Below are positions 32,681-40,084 of a DNA stretch of 40,084 bases, piece after piece (position 1 is the stretch's first letter; every line of letters begins with the position of its first letter). The DNA is taken from positions 1 through 40,084 of the forward strand of contig QUBZ01000033.1 of NCBI GenBank assembly GCA_014338005.1. Direction: 5' to 3'. The stretch is from Chloroflexota bacterium (GTDB lineage Bacteria > Chloroflexota > Anaerolineae > Aggregatilineales > Phototrophicaceae). Both the position numbers and the translations under genes were made by a program. The notes beneath the pieces were generated by a model, which worked only from the letters and a program-made list of their open reading frames with translations, ran no database searches and was not told the origin of the DNA.

Positions 32681-35600
32681 ATGTCTGACCAGCCACCGAA
32701 ACATGACTCTGTACCGGAACAACCGGAATTTACCGGCGGCTGGCGCGCGCCACAGACGCCCGGTGTCTGGCGTCCCGTCCAGCGCAGCGAAGAACCCAAA
32801 GCGGTTTGGCATCAGCCGGCCCTGCCGACAGATTTGCAGGCTGCCCCCGCCGCCGAAGGTAACTGGCATTTGCCACGACCTGAGGACACGGTTTTCACCC
32901 CGGAAGATGTGATTCCTGTGCGCGAACCCTCGCCGGAAGCAGCTGCGCCGGTGATCGAAGGACGCCCGGATGAACTGGCGCTGATCGAGGCTGCACGCGC
33001 GGCGAGCGGCGCGCCGGAAACCGAGGTCAAAGCTGCGCCGGAAGCCGAAGACCTGGCCGAGCCGGGAATTGACCTGGATTTGTCCGACTCGCAGAGTTTG
33101 CTGGAACTTGAAGAAGCCTCGCGCGGATTAAAAACGCCGGCTGACGGCGATCTGGATGAGGATGACGACGCCTTCAGCATGAGCGAGCTGGTGGCGTTGG
33201 CGAGCCTGGTCGAGCAGCCGCCTAAAGCCAGCATTCTGCCCGGCCAGGTGTCCGCCCCGGCGGAGGCCGAAGAAGCATCTGGCGAAGCAGCCGTACTGGA
33301 CCCCTCGGAATATGCTCGCCGGCAGGTCGAACGGCTGGAGCAGACCGGCCAGCAGCCCGCCGCCGAAAGCGCGCCCCTGGCTGCCGACGACCCGGCCTCC
33401 TATGCCCGCCAGCGGCTGCAAGACTTGGGCATCACCGGCGGGGCCCCCGCAGCCGGCGTGCCTGCTTCGCCGCCCTCCCCGGAGCAGCAGACCCTCGCGC
33501 AGCGATTCCAGGATACGCAGCAGAAAGTGCGCGGCCTGCGCCAGCAGTTCCGCCAGGGGCAGATCACCCGCGAGCAGCTTCAGGCCGAACTGCGCCGCCT
33601 GATGATCCTCGATGATAACCGTATCTGGTGGATGATGGGTGTGGAAACCGACACCTGGTATCGGTTTGAAAACGGCGATTGGGTTGTCGCCGAACCGCCC
33701 ATCTCGCTGGCAAGCGGGCCGGAAGGCCGTTTTGGGGCCGCCGAATTTACCCCAGAGGGGCCGTTGGAAGGTTCGCTGCCGCGTTTAGCCACCGAGCCGG
33801 GGCCGGCTTTCGACGCCACGCAGCCGAGCGACGCCTTCCGCACGCCCACCCCGCTTGGCGGCTTTGATGTGGACGAAAGCCCTCTGCCGCGCGCGGGTGT
33901 TCCCATCACCGACCCCGATCAAACTATGGTCGGCACGGCGGGCGCTTATTTGGGCCAGGAACTTCCTGCCGACCAGACCACCCGCCCCGGAGCCGGTTTT
34001 TATCAGGAAACCCGCGCCGGGGAATACACCGGCATCCCGGCTCCTGGCCCGGAAGAAGAACTGCCGGATTATGATCTGGAACAGGCCGCCCCCACCTATG
34101 ACGAAATCGCCCAGCGCGCGCGCCGGCGCACCGCCACTACCGCGCTCACCCTGGCGGCGGTCGGCGTGGGCGGGCTGCTGCTGCTGTTCGCCTGCGGCGT
34201 CGGTTTCATCCTGGTTCAGTATTCCAATATCGCCAACCAGTGGCAGAGCCAGATCGCCGCGCTGGCCGATTACCAGCCGGAGTTCCAGACCGTCCGCATC
34301 CTGGACATGAACGGCGACAGCATCGCCGAATTGACCAGCGAGCGGGGCGGCGCGCGCACCGACGTAATGCTGGACAGGATTTCGCCTTTCATCATCCATG
34401 CTGTTGTCTCGTTGGAAAACGAACGCTTTTTTGAAGACCCCGGCTGGGACTGGGTGGCGATCTTCCGCGCCTTCCTGCAAAATCTGGGCGCGGGGCAGGT
34501 TGAATCCGGGGCCAGCACCATCACGCAGCAGATCGCCCGCCAGCTGGTGCTGAAGGACTCGACCGTTTCGCCGGAGCGCAAGCTGCAAGAAATCATCATC
34601 GCCTCGCAGATCGCCCAGCAGTACACCAAAAATGAGATTCTGGAACTGTACCTGAATGAGATTTATTTCGGCAATCAGTCCTACGGCGTGGAGGCCGCCG
34701 CCCGCTTTTATTTCGACAAGAGCGCCAATGACCTCAACCTGCCAGAAGCGGCGCTGCTGGCGGGCATGATCGCCGCCCCTGCCACCTACGACCCGGTGCG
34801 GCGCGGCGGCGAAGACCTGGCGACCTACAGCGTCCGGCGCGATGCCACGCTTGACCGCATGAAAGCCGTCATCAACCGGATGGCCGAGGTGGGCTGTTTG
34901 CAGTTCCAGCACGCGCCGTACCTCAGCCAGCCGTTCTGCGTTGACCAGGGCGTAGTGCGGCAGGCCGCCGCGCAGCAGGCCGCCGTCGAAGCGCGCAACT
35001 ATCGCCCGCGCGACGTGACCTACAAATACCCGCACTTCGTCAAGTTCGTCCAGCAGATCGTCGAACGTGACTACGGCGCGGGCGAGATGTACCGGCGCGG
35101 TTTTGTCATCCGCACCACGCTCAACCCGCGCATTCAGGACGTGGCGCAGACCGCCCTCACCAACCAGATTCGCCAGCTTTCCACCACCGGCATCAATACC
35201 GGCTCGATCATGGTTACCGACCCACGCACCGGCGCGATCCGCGCCATGGTCGGCAGCCCGGACTTTAACAATGAGGAGATTGACGGGCAGGTGAACGGCG
35301 CGCTCACCTTCCAGCAGCCCGGTTCGGCCATCAAGCCGGTCGTGTATACTGCCGCGCTGGAAGGCGTGCCAGACCCCAATACCGGCCAGGTTCGTTACCT
35401 GACGCCGGCTTCCATCCTGTGGGATGTGCCGACCACCTTCAGCACCATCCCGCCCTACAGCCCGGTCAACTTCGACGGGCGTTTCCGGGGGCCGATTTCC
35501 GTCCGCTCCGCCCTGCAAAACAGCATCAACGTGGCGGCGGTGAAAGCCTTCGACTTCATCGGCGCGGCCAAGTTCCAGGATGTGGCGTCGCGTATGGGGC

Positions 35601-36883
35601 TGACGTTCCCCGAAGGCGCACAGTTCGGGCTGGCGACGGCGCTGGGCGCGGTGGACGTGCGGCTGTACGATATGATGGTGGCCTACGGCACGCTGGCGAA
35701 CAACGGCGCGCGCGTGCCGCTGTATATCATCGAAAGCATTACCGACGCCGACGGCAGGCCGGTCACGATAACCGAGCGCCCGGCCCCTACCCAGGCGATT
35801 CAGCCGTCGGTCGCCTTTTTGATGCAGAACATCCTCAGCGACGACAATGCCCGCGCCGAACAGTTCGGTACGGGCGGCTGGATGACCATCGAAGGGCTGC
35901 CGCGCAGCAACTATGTGGCTGCCAAAACCGGCACGACCAACCAGAACCGCGACCTGTGGACGATGGGTTTTACCACCAACGCGGTCGTCGGCGTCTGGCT
36001 GGGGCGCCCGGACAACGCGCCGACCTTCGTCCAGGGCGGCGGTTACAACGCCGTCGCGCCGATCTGGAATCAGGTCATGCTGGCGACGCTGCGAACCATG
36101 CCCGCGCCGGCGGCCTTCAACGTGCCGTCGCCCGGAAGCGTGGTCGAAATCCAGATTTGCGCCCTGACCGGCACGCTGCCGCCGGAGAACTGCCCGGCGC
36201 TGCGGCGAGAACTGTTCCTGGCCGGCCAGCAGCCGCCGGCTGCCGATCAGGCGTTTGTGCGCCGGGTGGCGATTGACACCTGGACGGGCTACCAGGCCAA
36301 CAATTACTGCCCGGATAACCAGATCGAAGGCACGTATGTGAATATCTCGGACGCGGCGGCGGTTGCCTGGTTGAACTCGGCTGCCGGAGCGTCGGTAGCG
36401 CGGCAGCTTGGCCTCACCGGCGACAGGCTGGAGAGCGTTCCACCGGTCGCCTGCGACCTGAATACCGAAGTCCCCATCGCCCGCATCACTTCTCCGGCGG
36501 AGGGCCAGCAGGTTTCCGGCGTGGTACAGGTAACGGGCGCGGCTTCTGCCACCGCCTTCAACCGCTACCAGTTGGAGGTGGCGCGCGCAGGTACAACGAA
36601 CTTCCAGATCGTTTTTGGCCCGTCCACTACGCCGCAGACCTCCGGCATCCTCGGCACGTGGGATACCACCGCGCTGGCGGCGGCCGGCGGCGGCCAGTAT
36701 ACGCTGCGGCTGGCGATGTTCTCCAGCAGCGGCGGATACCTGTACCGCACGGTGAACGTGGTCATCCCCAACCTTCAGCCGACCGCTGTGCCGACTCAGC
36801 CGCCGGTCCCGACTCAGGCCGTGGCCCCGACCTCGCTGTTCGAGGAAGCCACGCCGCTGCCGTTTGATGAGTTCAGCCCATAA
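32681..36883 (+). CDS. Class A (bifunctional) penicillin-binding protein with long cytoplasmic N-terminus
   Basis: 1400 residues, about twice the usual size. Residues 1-483 are Pro/Ala/Glu-rich and probably disordered, with two related units (DPSEYARRQVERLEQTG, about 206-222; DPASYARQRLQDLGITG, about 236-252) and a folded-looking segment near 300-340 (IWWMMGVETDTWYRFENGDWV). A membrane helix spans about 486-512. The GT51 glycosyltransferase follows (ENERFFEDPGWDW at about 579, GASTITQQIARQL at about 610), then the transpeptidase with SxxK (SAIK, about 881), SIN (about 947) and KTGTT (about 1083). C-terminal Big-like and Pro-rich segments are extracellular. It polymerises and crosslinks peptidoglycan. 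Confidence 0.93.
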   Translation: MSDQPPKHDSVPEQPEFTGGWRAPQTPGVWRPVQRSEEPKAVWHQPALPTDLQAAPAAEGNWHLPRPEDTVFTPEDVIPVREPSPEAAAPVIEGRPDELALIEAARAASGAPETEVKAAPEAEDLAEPGIDLDLSDSQSLLELEEASRGLKTPADGDLDEDDDAFSMSELVALASLVEQPPKASILPGQVSAPAEAEEASGEAAVLDPSEYARRQVERLEQTGQQPAAESAPLAADDPASYARQRLQDLGITGGAPAAGVPASPPSPEQQTLAQRFQDTQQKVRGLRQQFRQGQITREQLQAELRRLMILDDNRIWWMMGVETDTWYRFENGDWVVAEPPISLASGPEGRFGAAEFTPEGPLEGSLPRLATEPGPAFDATQPSDAFRTPTPLGGFDVDESPLPRAGVPITDPDQTMVGTAGAYLGQELPADQTTRPGAGFYQETRAGEYTGIPAPGPEEELPDYDLEQAAPTYDEIAQRARRRTATTALTLAAVGVGGLLLLFACGVGFILVQYSNIANQWQSQIAALADYQPEFQTVRILDMNGDSIAELTSERGGARTDVMLDRISPFIIHAVVSLENERFFEDPGWDWVAIFRAFLQNLGAGQVESGASTITQQIARQLVLKDSTVSPERKLQEIIIASQIAQQYTKNEILELYLNEIYFGNQSYGVEAAARFYFDKSANDLNLPEAALLAGMIAAPATYDPVRRGGEDLATYSVRRDATLDRMKAVINRMAEVGCLQFQHAPYLSQPFCVDQGVVRQAAAQQAAVEARNYRPRDVTYKYPHFVKFVQQIVERDYGAGEMYRRGFVIRTTLNPRIQDVAQTALTNQIRQLSTTGINTGSIMVTDPRTGAIRAMVGSPDFNNEEIDGQVNGALTFQQPGSAIKPVVYTAALEGVPDPNTGQVRYLTPASILWDVPTTFSTIPPYSPVNFDGRFRGPISVRSALQNSINVAAVKAFDFIGAAKFQDVASRMGLTFPEGAQFGLATALGAVDVRLYDMMVAYGTLANNGARVPLYIIESITDADGRPVTITERPAPTQAIQPSVAFLMQNILSDDNARAEQFGTGGWMTIEGLPRSNYVAAKTGTTNQNRDLWTMGFTTNAVVGVWLGRPDNAPTFVQGGGYNAVAPIWNQVMLATLRTMPAPAAFNVPSPGSVVEIQICALTGTLPPENCPALRRELFLAGQQPPAADQAFVRRVAIDTWTGYQANNYCPDNQIEGTYVNISDAAAVAWLNSAAGASVARQLGLTGDRLESVPPVACDLNTEVPIARITSPAEGQQVSGVVQVTGAASATAFNRYQLEVARAGTTNFQIVFGPSTTPQTSGILGTWDTTALAAAGGGQYTLRLAMFSSSGGYLYRTVNVVIPNLQPTAVPTQPPVPTQAVAPTSLFEEATPLPFDEFSP

Positions 36884-36912
36884 CAGGTTGGCGGGCTTTT
36901 CAGCGTAAGCGG

Positions 36913-36945
36913 CGGGCGGCTCAGATGGTTGAGCCGCCCGTTTTT
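36913..36945 (+). terminator. Intrinsic terminator of the PBP gene
   Basis: Perfect 11-bp stem CGGGCGGCTCA/TGAGCCGCCCG with loop GATGGT, followed by TTTTTCTT. Starts 30 bases after the stop codon. Confidence 0.93.
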
Positions 36946-37008
36946 CTTAAAAATCTATGAAAAAGTCTTCAGGTTTTGTGGTTAAAAAACTTTCAACGCT
37001 GGTAGCAG

Positions 37009-37037
37009 TTGCCCATACATAACAACTTCTTTATAAT
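37009..37037 (+). promoter_or_regulatory. Promoter of the LPETG surface protein gene
   Basis: TTGCCC (37009-37014), 17-base spacer, TATAAT (37032-37037). Predicted start near 37044; AGGTG lies about 8 bases before the ATG at 37074. Confidence 0.6.
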
Positions 37038-37073
37038 GCCAAATATCGGCAGTGCAGAATCAGGTGAAAACAT

Positions 37074-40000
37074 ATGATTCGGAATTATCGTATGCAGTGG
37101 GGAAAGGTAATCCTGCCCAGGATTACCTTTATTTTACTTTTTATCATGATGAGTTTTGGGGTTTATATTCAACCGGCGCGCGCAGCCTGTACCATTACCG
37201 GCGTAGTTTACCGGGATTATAACGACAACGGCCAGCAGGAGGCCCTGGAACCGGGCGAAGGCGGCGTGGAGGTGCGGGCTTATGACGCTGCCGGCAGCCT
37301 GGTGGATACGGCCACGACGGCTGATGATGGGACGTACACCCTGACGCTGCCTACCGACGGCGAGGTGCGAATCGAGTTCACCTGGCCGATGACGTTCCTC
37401 TACTCCGCTCGCTTCGGCGCGAACTCCGGCACGACCATCCGGTTTGTCGAATGTAACGGTGCAGTCCCCGGCGTCAGCCTGGGACTCAGCCAGCCGTCTC
37501 AGTTCTGCCACACCAATGCGCCTGACCTGGGGACGAGCTGCTACGTGTTTGAAGACCAACTGCGCGGGCCGTTTGCGGACAGCCCGGCTTTTGTCACCTT
37601 CCCCTACACGGCCACCGGCGACCAGGCGCACCCGGTTCTGGCGCTGGCCTCGCAGATCGGCACGACCTGGGGGCTGGGTTATCATCGCGCTTCGGACAGC
37701 TTTTTTGTGGCTTCCTACCTCAAGCGGCACACCGGCTTCGGGCCGAACGCCAGCGGCACGGCCACCACCACCGGCGGCATCTACCGGATGCGGCCTTCGA
37801 CCGGGCAGGTCAGCCTGTTCCTGGACTTAAATACGCTGCCCGCCGCCTTTAACACCGGCGCCGACCCGCACCCGGCCAGCACCACCGACTGCCCGCCGAA
37901 CTTCTTTGACAACTGCTGGCAGTATGATACCGATACGTATAATCTGGTCAGCAAAATGTCGCTTGGCGACCTGGACATTTCCGAGGATGATCGCTCGATT
38001 TACGTCGTCAACCTGAATACCCGCGAGCTGCTGGACATCCCTATTGGCTACGATGCCACCGTGCCGCCCGCCAGCCGCATCCGGCGCTACAGCCTGACCG
38101 GTCTGCCCGGCCAGACCTGTTCCAGCAGCGCCGATGTGCGCCCCTTCGGCCTGGGCGTCCACGATGGCCGCGTGTACGTCGGTTCGGTCTGTTCGGCGGA
38201 AACCTCGCAAAACCCCAACGACCTGCGCGCGTTCGTGCATTCGTTCGACCCGCTGGCCGGCGGGGGTTTCCGGCTGGAATTAACTTTCCCGCTGGCGTAC
38301 CCGCGCGGCTGCGCCGACCAGAGCGACGTGAACTGCCCGCTGAACCCCTTCACCGGGCGCGACCGTTCGGCGCAGTGGCGGCCCTGGAACCCTAACTGGC
38401 CGAACCCGGACAACGAAGCCAACGTCTATGCCGAACCCCTGTTGAGCGACATCGTGTTCGATAATCAGAACATGGTGATCGGCATTCGTGACCGGTTTGG
38501 CGACCGCGCCGGCCGCCAGCAGCCCGGCCCGTTTGACCTGACCAGCGGCCAGTTATCCAACGGCATCACCGCCGGCGACGTGCTGCGTGCCTGCCGCGAT
38601 GCTTCCGGGGCCTGGGCGCTGGAGGCTAACGGCTCGTGCGGCGGCATCACTACCGGCGGGGCGGGTAACGGCGAAGGCCCCGGCGGCGGCGAGTATTACT
38701 TCCACGACCGTAATAACCCGAATATCCCGGCGGACGGCCCGGCGCGGCACGACGAAATTTCTCTGGGCGGTCTGGTGGACATCCCCGGCAGCCCAGAAAT
38801 GGCGATGACAGTCTTCGACCCGCTGTGCGAAAACTGCGGCTTCCCGGATGCGCTGTTCGATGGGGGCGTGGTGTGGTTGAATCACAATACCGGCACGCGC
38901 TTCCGCAGCTTCCGCATTTTTGACGGCCCCAGCGTACCGCCGCCGCCGCCCGGTTTGATCGAACAGTTCGGCAAATCGAACGGCCTGGGCGATCTGGAAG
39001 CGGTCTGCGGCCCCGCGCCGCTGGAAATCGGCAATCTGGTCTGGGAAGACCTCGACCTGAACGGCGTCCAGGACCCCGGCGAGCTTAAACTGGCGAACGT
39101 CAGCCTGCGCCTGTATATGGATACCGATGGCGACGGCACGGTAGATACACTCATCGCCCAGACCATTACCGATGCCGACGGCGAGTATTACTTCAACGAG
39201 CAGAATATTTATTTTGCCGGCCTGTTCCCGCCTGGAACACCGGGCATCAACTTCGTGGACATCAACGGCAACGGCGTGCGCGACGACTTCGAGCCGATTG
39301 GCCTGCTGCCGGACACAGCTTACGAAGTCCGCCTGGACGACCCGGCCAACTACAACGGCGGGCCGCTGACGCCGTATTACGCCACGCGCGCCAATACCCG
39401 CGTCCTCAACGACGGCAACGACGACTTCCGCGACTCGGACGGCGTGAACCCGCGCCCGCGCGAGCTGGTCAGCGAGACGAACTTCCCGGTGACGGCGCTG
39501 ACTACGCGGCTGTACGGTGACAACGACCATACCTTCGACTTCGGTTTTGCGCTGCAGCCGCCGCCGTCGGTCACGCCCACGCCGCCGCCCGGCACGCCCG
39601 GCACGCCCGGCGCACCCGGCACGTTGGGCATCAGCAAAACGCCGGATGACCCGTTCGCCGAACCCGGTAAAATCGTCTCTTGGACGATCACCGTCACCAA
39701 CGATACCGACACCCCGGCCACCAACGTGGTCGTTGAAGACCGCGTGCCGGACGAACTGGAGATTGTGCCGCCGCTGCCGCCCAGCGCCACCGTCAGCGGC
39801 CAGCTGGTGACGGTCACGTTCGACCTCATCCCGCCGCGTTCGTCGGCCAGCGTGACGATCACCACGCGCGTCCGTGATGACGTGCAGGTGCCGTTCATCA
39901 TCGTCAACCCGGCGGGCATCATCGGCGGCCCGGCCACCGAAGCGAGTGTTATCAGCGTTCAGCGCCTGCCGGAAACGGGCGAAACGCCGCTCATTCGCTG

Positions 40001-40076
40001 GGTGATTCTGGGCGGCGCGCTGGTCATTGTGCTGGCCGGGGGGTGGCTGCTGCTGCGCCGCCTGGGCCGCGCTTAA
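37074..40076 (+). CDS. Secreted SdrD/DUF11 surface protein with LPETG sorting signal
   Basis: 1000 residues. Signal peptide (hydrophobic about 14-30, cleavage likely after ARA at about 38). An SdrD B-like domain opens the mature protein (CTITGVVYRDYNDNGQQEA, about 39-120). A large middle region (about 140-640) includes repeated DxDxxxxD-like acidic patches and many Cys. A second SdrD B domain follows (LEIGNLVWEDLDLNGVQD, about 650-830), then a Pro-rich linker and a DUF11 domain (about 848-950). The end is a textbook cell-wall sorting signal: LPETG (965-969), a hydrophobic helix, and the positive tail RRLGRA. It is probably anchored to the wall by a sortase encoded elsewhere. Confidence 0.88.
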   Translation: MIRNYRMQWGKVILPRITFILLFIMMSFGVYIQPARAACTITGVVYRDYNDNGQQEALEPGEGGVEVRAYDAAGSLVDTATTADDGTYTLTLPTDGEVRIEFTWPMTFLYSARFGANSGTTIRFVECNGAVPGVSLGLSQPSQFCHTNAPDLGTSCYVFEDQLRGPFADSPAFVTFPYTATGDQAHPVLALASQIGTTWGLGYHRASDSFFVASYLKRHTGFGPNASGTATTTGGIYRMRPSTGQVSLFLDLNTLPAAFNTGADPHPASTTDCPPNFFDNCWQYDTDTYNLVSKMSLGDLDISEDDRSIYVVNLNTRELLDIPIGYDATVPPASRIRRYSLTGLPGQTCSSSADVRPFGLGVHDGRVYVGSVCSAETSQNPNDLRAFVHSFDPLAGGGFRLELTFPLAYPRGCADQSDVNCPLNPFTGRDRSAQWRPWNPNWPNPDNEANVYAEPLLSDIVFDNQNMVIGIRDRFGDRAGRQQPGPFDLTSGQLSNGITAGDVLRACRDASGAWALEANGSCGGITTGGAGNGEGPGGGEYYFHDRNNPNIPADGPARHDEISLGGLVDIPGSPEMAMTVFDPLCENCGFPDALFDGGVVWLNHNTGTRFRSFRIFDGPSVPPPPPGLIEQFGKSNGLGDLEAVCGPAPLEIGNLVWEDLDLNGVQDPGELKLANVSLRLYMDTDGDGTVDTLIAQTITDADGEYYFNEQNIYFAGLFPPGTPGINFVDINGNGVRDDFEPIGLLPDTAYEVRLDDPANYNGGPLTPYYATRANTRVLNDGNDDFRDSDGVNPRPRELVSETNFPVTALTTRLYGDNDHTFDFGFALQPPPSVTPTPPPGTPGTPGAPGTLGISKTPDDPFAEPGKIVSWTITVTNDTDTPATNVVVEDRVPDELEIVPPLPPSATVSGQLVTVTFDLIPPRSSASVTITTRVRDDVQVPFIIVNPAGIIGGPATEASVISVQRLPETGETPLIRWVILGGALVIVLAGGWLLLRRLGRA

Positions 40077-40084
40077 GGGGTTTG

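Noticed and set aside
33785..35518. 577-codon minus-strand open frame inside the PBP gene
   Set aside because: Shadow of the PBP transpeptidase frame, with no recognisable motifs.

Overview
The window looks like part of a Chloroflexota chromosome, most likely of the class Anaerolineae. The evidence is the moderately high G+C content together with lineage-typical families: a sigma factor paired with a DUF5667 protein, Thr-Pro-rich secreted tails, DUF4397 lipoproteins, a solute-binding/VWA lipoprotein, and a class A PBP with a long cytoplasmic N-terminus. No complete mobile element, rRNA, tRNA or CRISPR array was seen.

Layout. 1-5.8 kb: 3' end of a HAD hydrolase, a PAP2-like membrane protein, recF (minus), two paralogous small proteins of unknown function flanking a collapsed histone-deacetylase-like pseudogene, a GC-rich palindromic repeat, a membrane-anchored two-domain protein with a near-consensus leaderless promoter, and a PaaI-type thioesterase. 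5.9-8.0 kb: metG, preceded by a compact unit with a strong promoter, a 29-codon ORF containing Met-Met-Val-Met, mutually exclusive hairpins and an intrinsic terminator. 8.2-14.3 kb: clpC, a translationally coupled pair of paralogous unknown proteins, an Rhs-core remnant and panD (genes on minus). 14.5-22.8 kb: an ECF-like sigma factor overlapping a DUF5667 membrane protein, facing a four-gene minus-strand run of secreted proteins (LysM, DUF4397 lipoprotein, DUF4397/SH3, solute-binding/VWA). 22.9-27.7 kb: GHMP sugar kinase and YgjP-like metallopeptidase (overlapping), a probable structured RNA, and a polar amino acid ABC transporter. 27.7-36.9 kb: a DICT-histidine kinase lacking its phosphoacceptor His, a divergent Ser/Thr-kinase-like protein, a PP2C phosphatase, a MerB-like protein and a 1400-residue class A PBP. 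37.1-40.1 kb: a secreted SdrD/DUF11 protein ending in an LPETG sorting signal.

The most interesting signal is the metG leader (about 5891-6080). It has the parts of a ribosome-mediated attenuator: Met codons in a short leader peptide, a hairpin just after them, an antiterminator segment able to pair over 10 bp with the 5' arm of the terminator, and a U-tract, all upstream of methionyl-tRNA synthetase. A possible second promoter lies between the terminator and metG, so this control may be only partial.

The genes from 14.5 to 40 kb suggest an envelope and signalling neighbourhood: regulated secreted proteins, a kinase/phosphatase pair next to a cell-wall synthase with a large cytoplasmic domain, and a wall-anchored surface protein. 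These links are inferred from gene proximity only.
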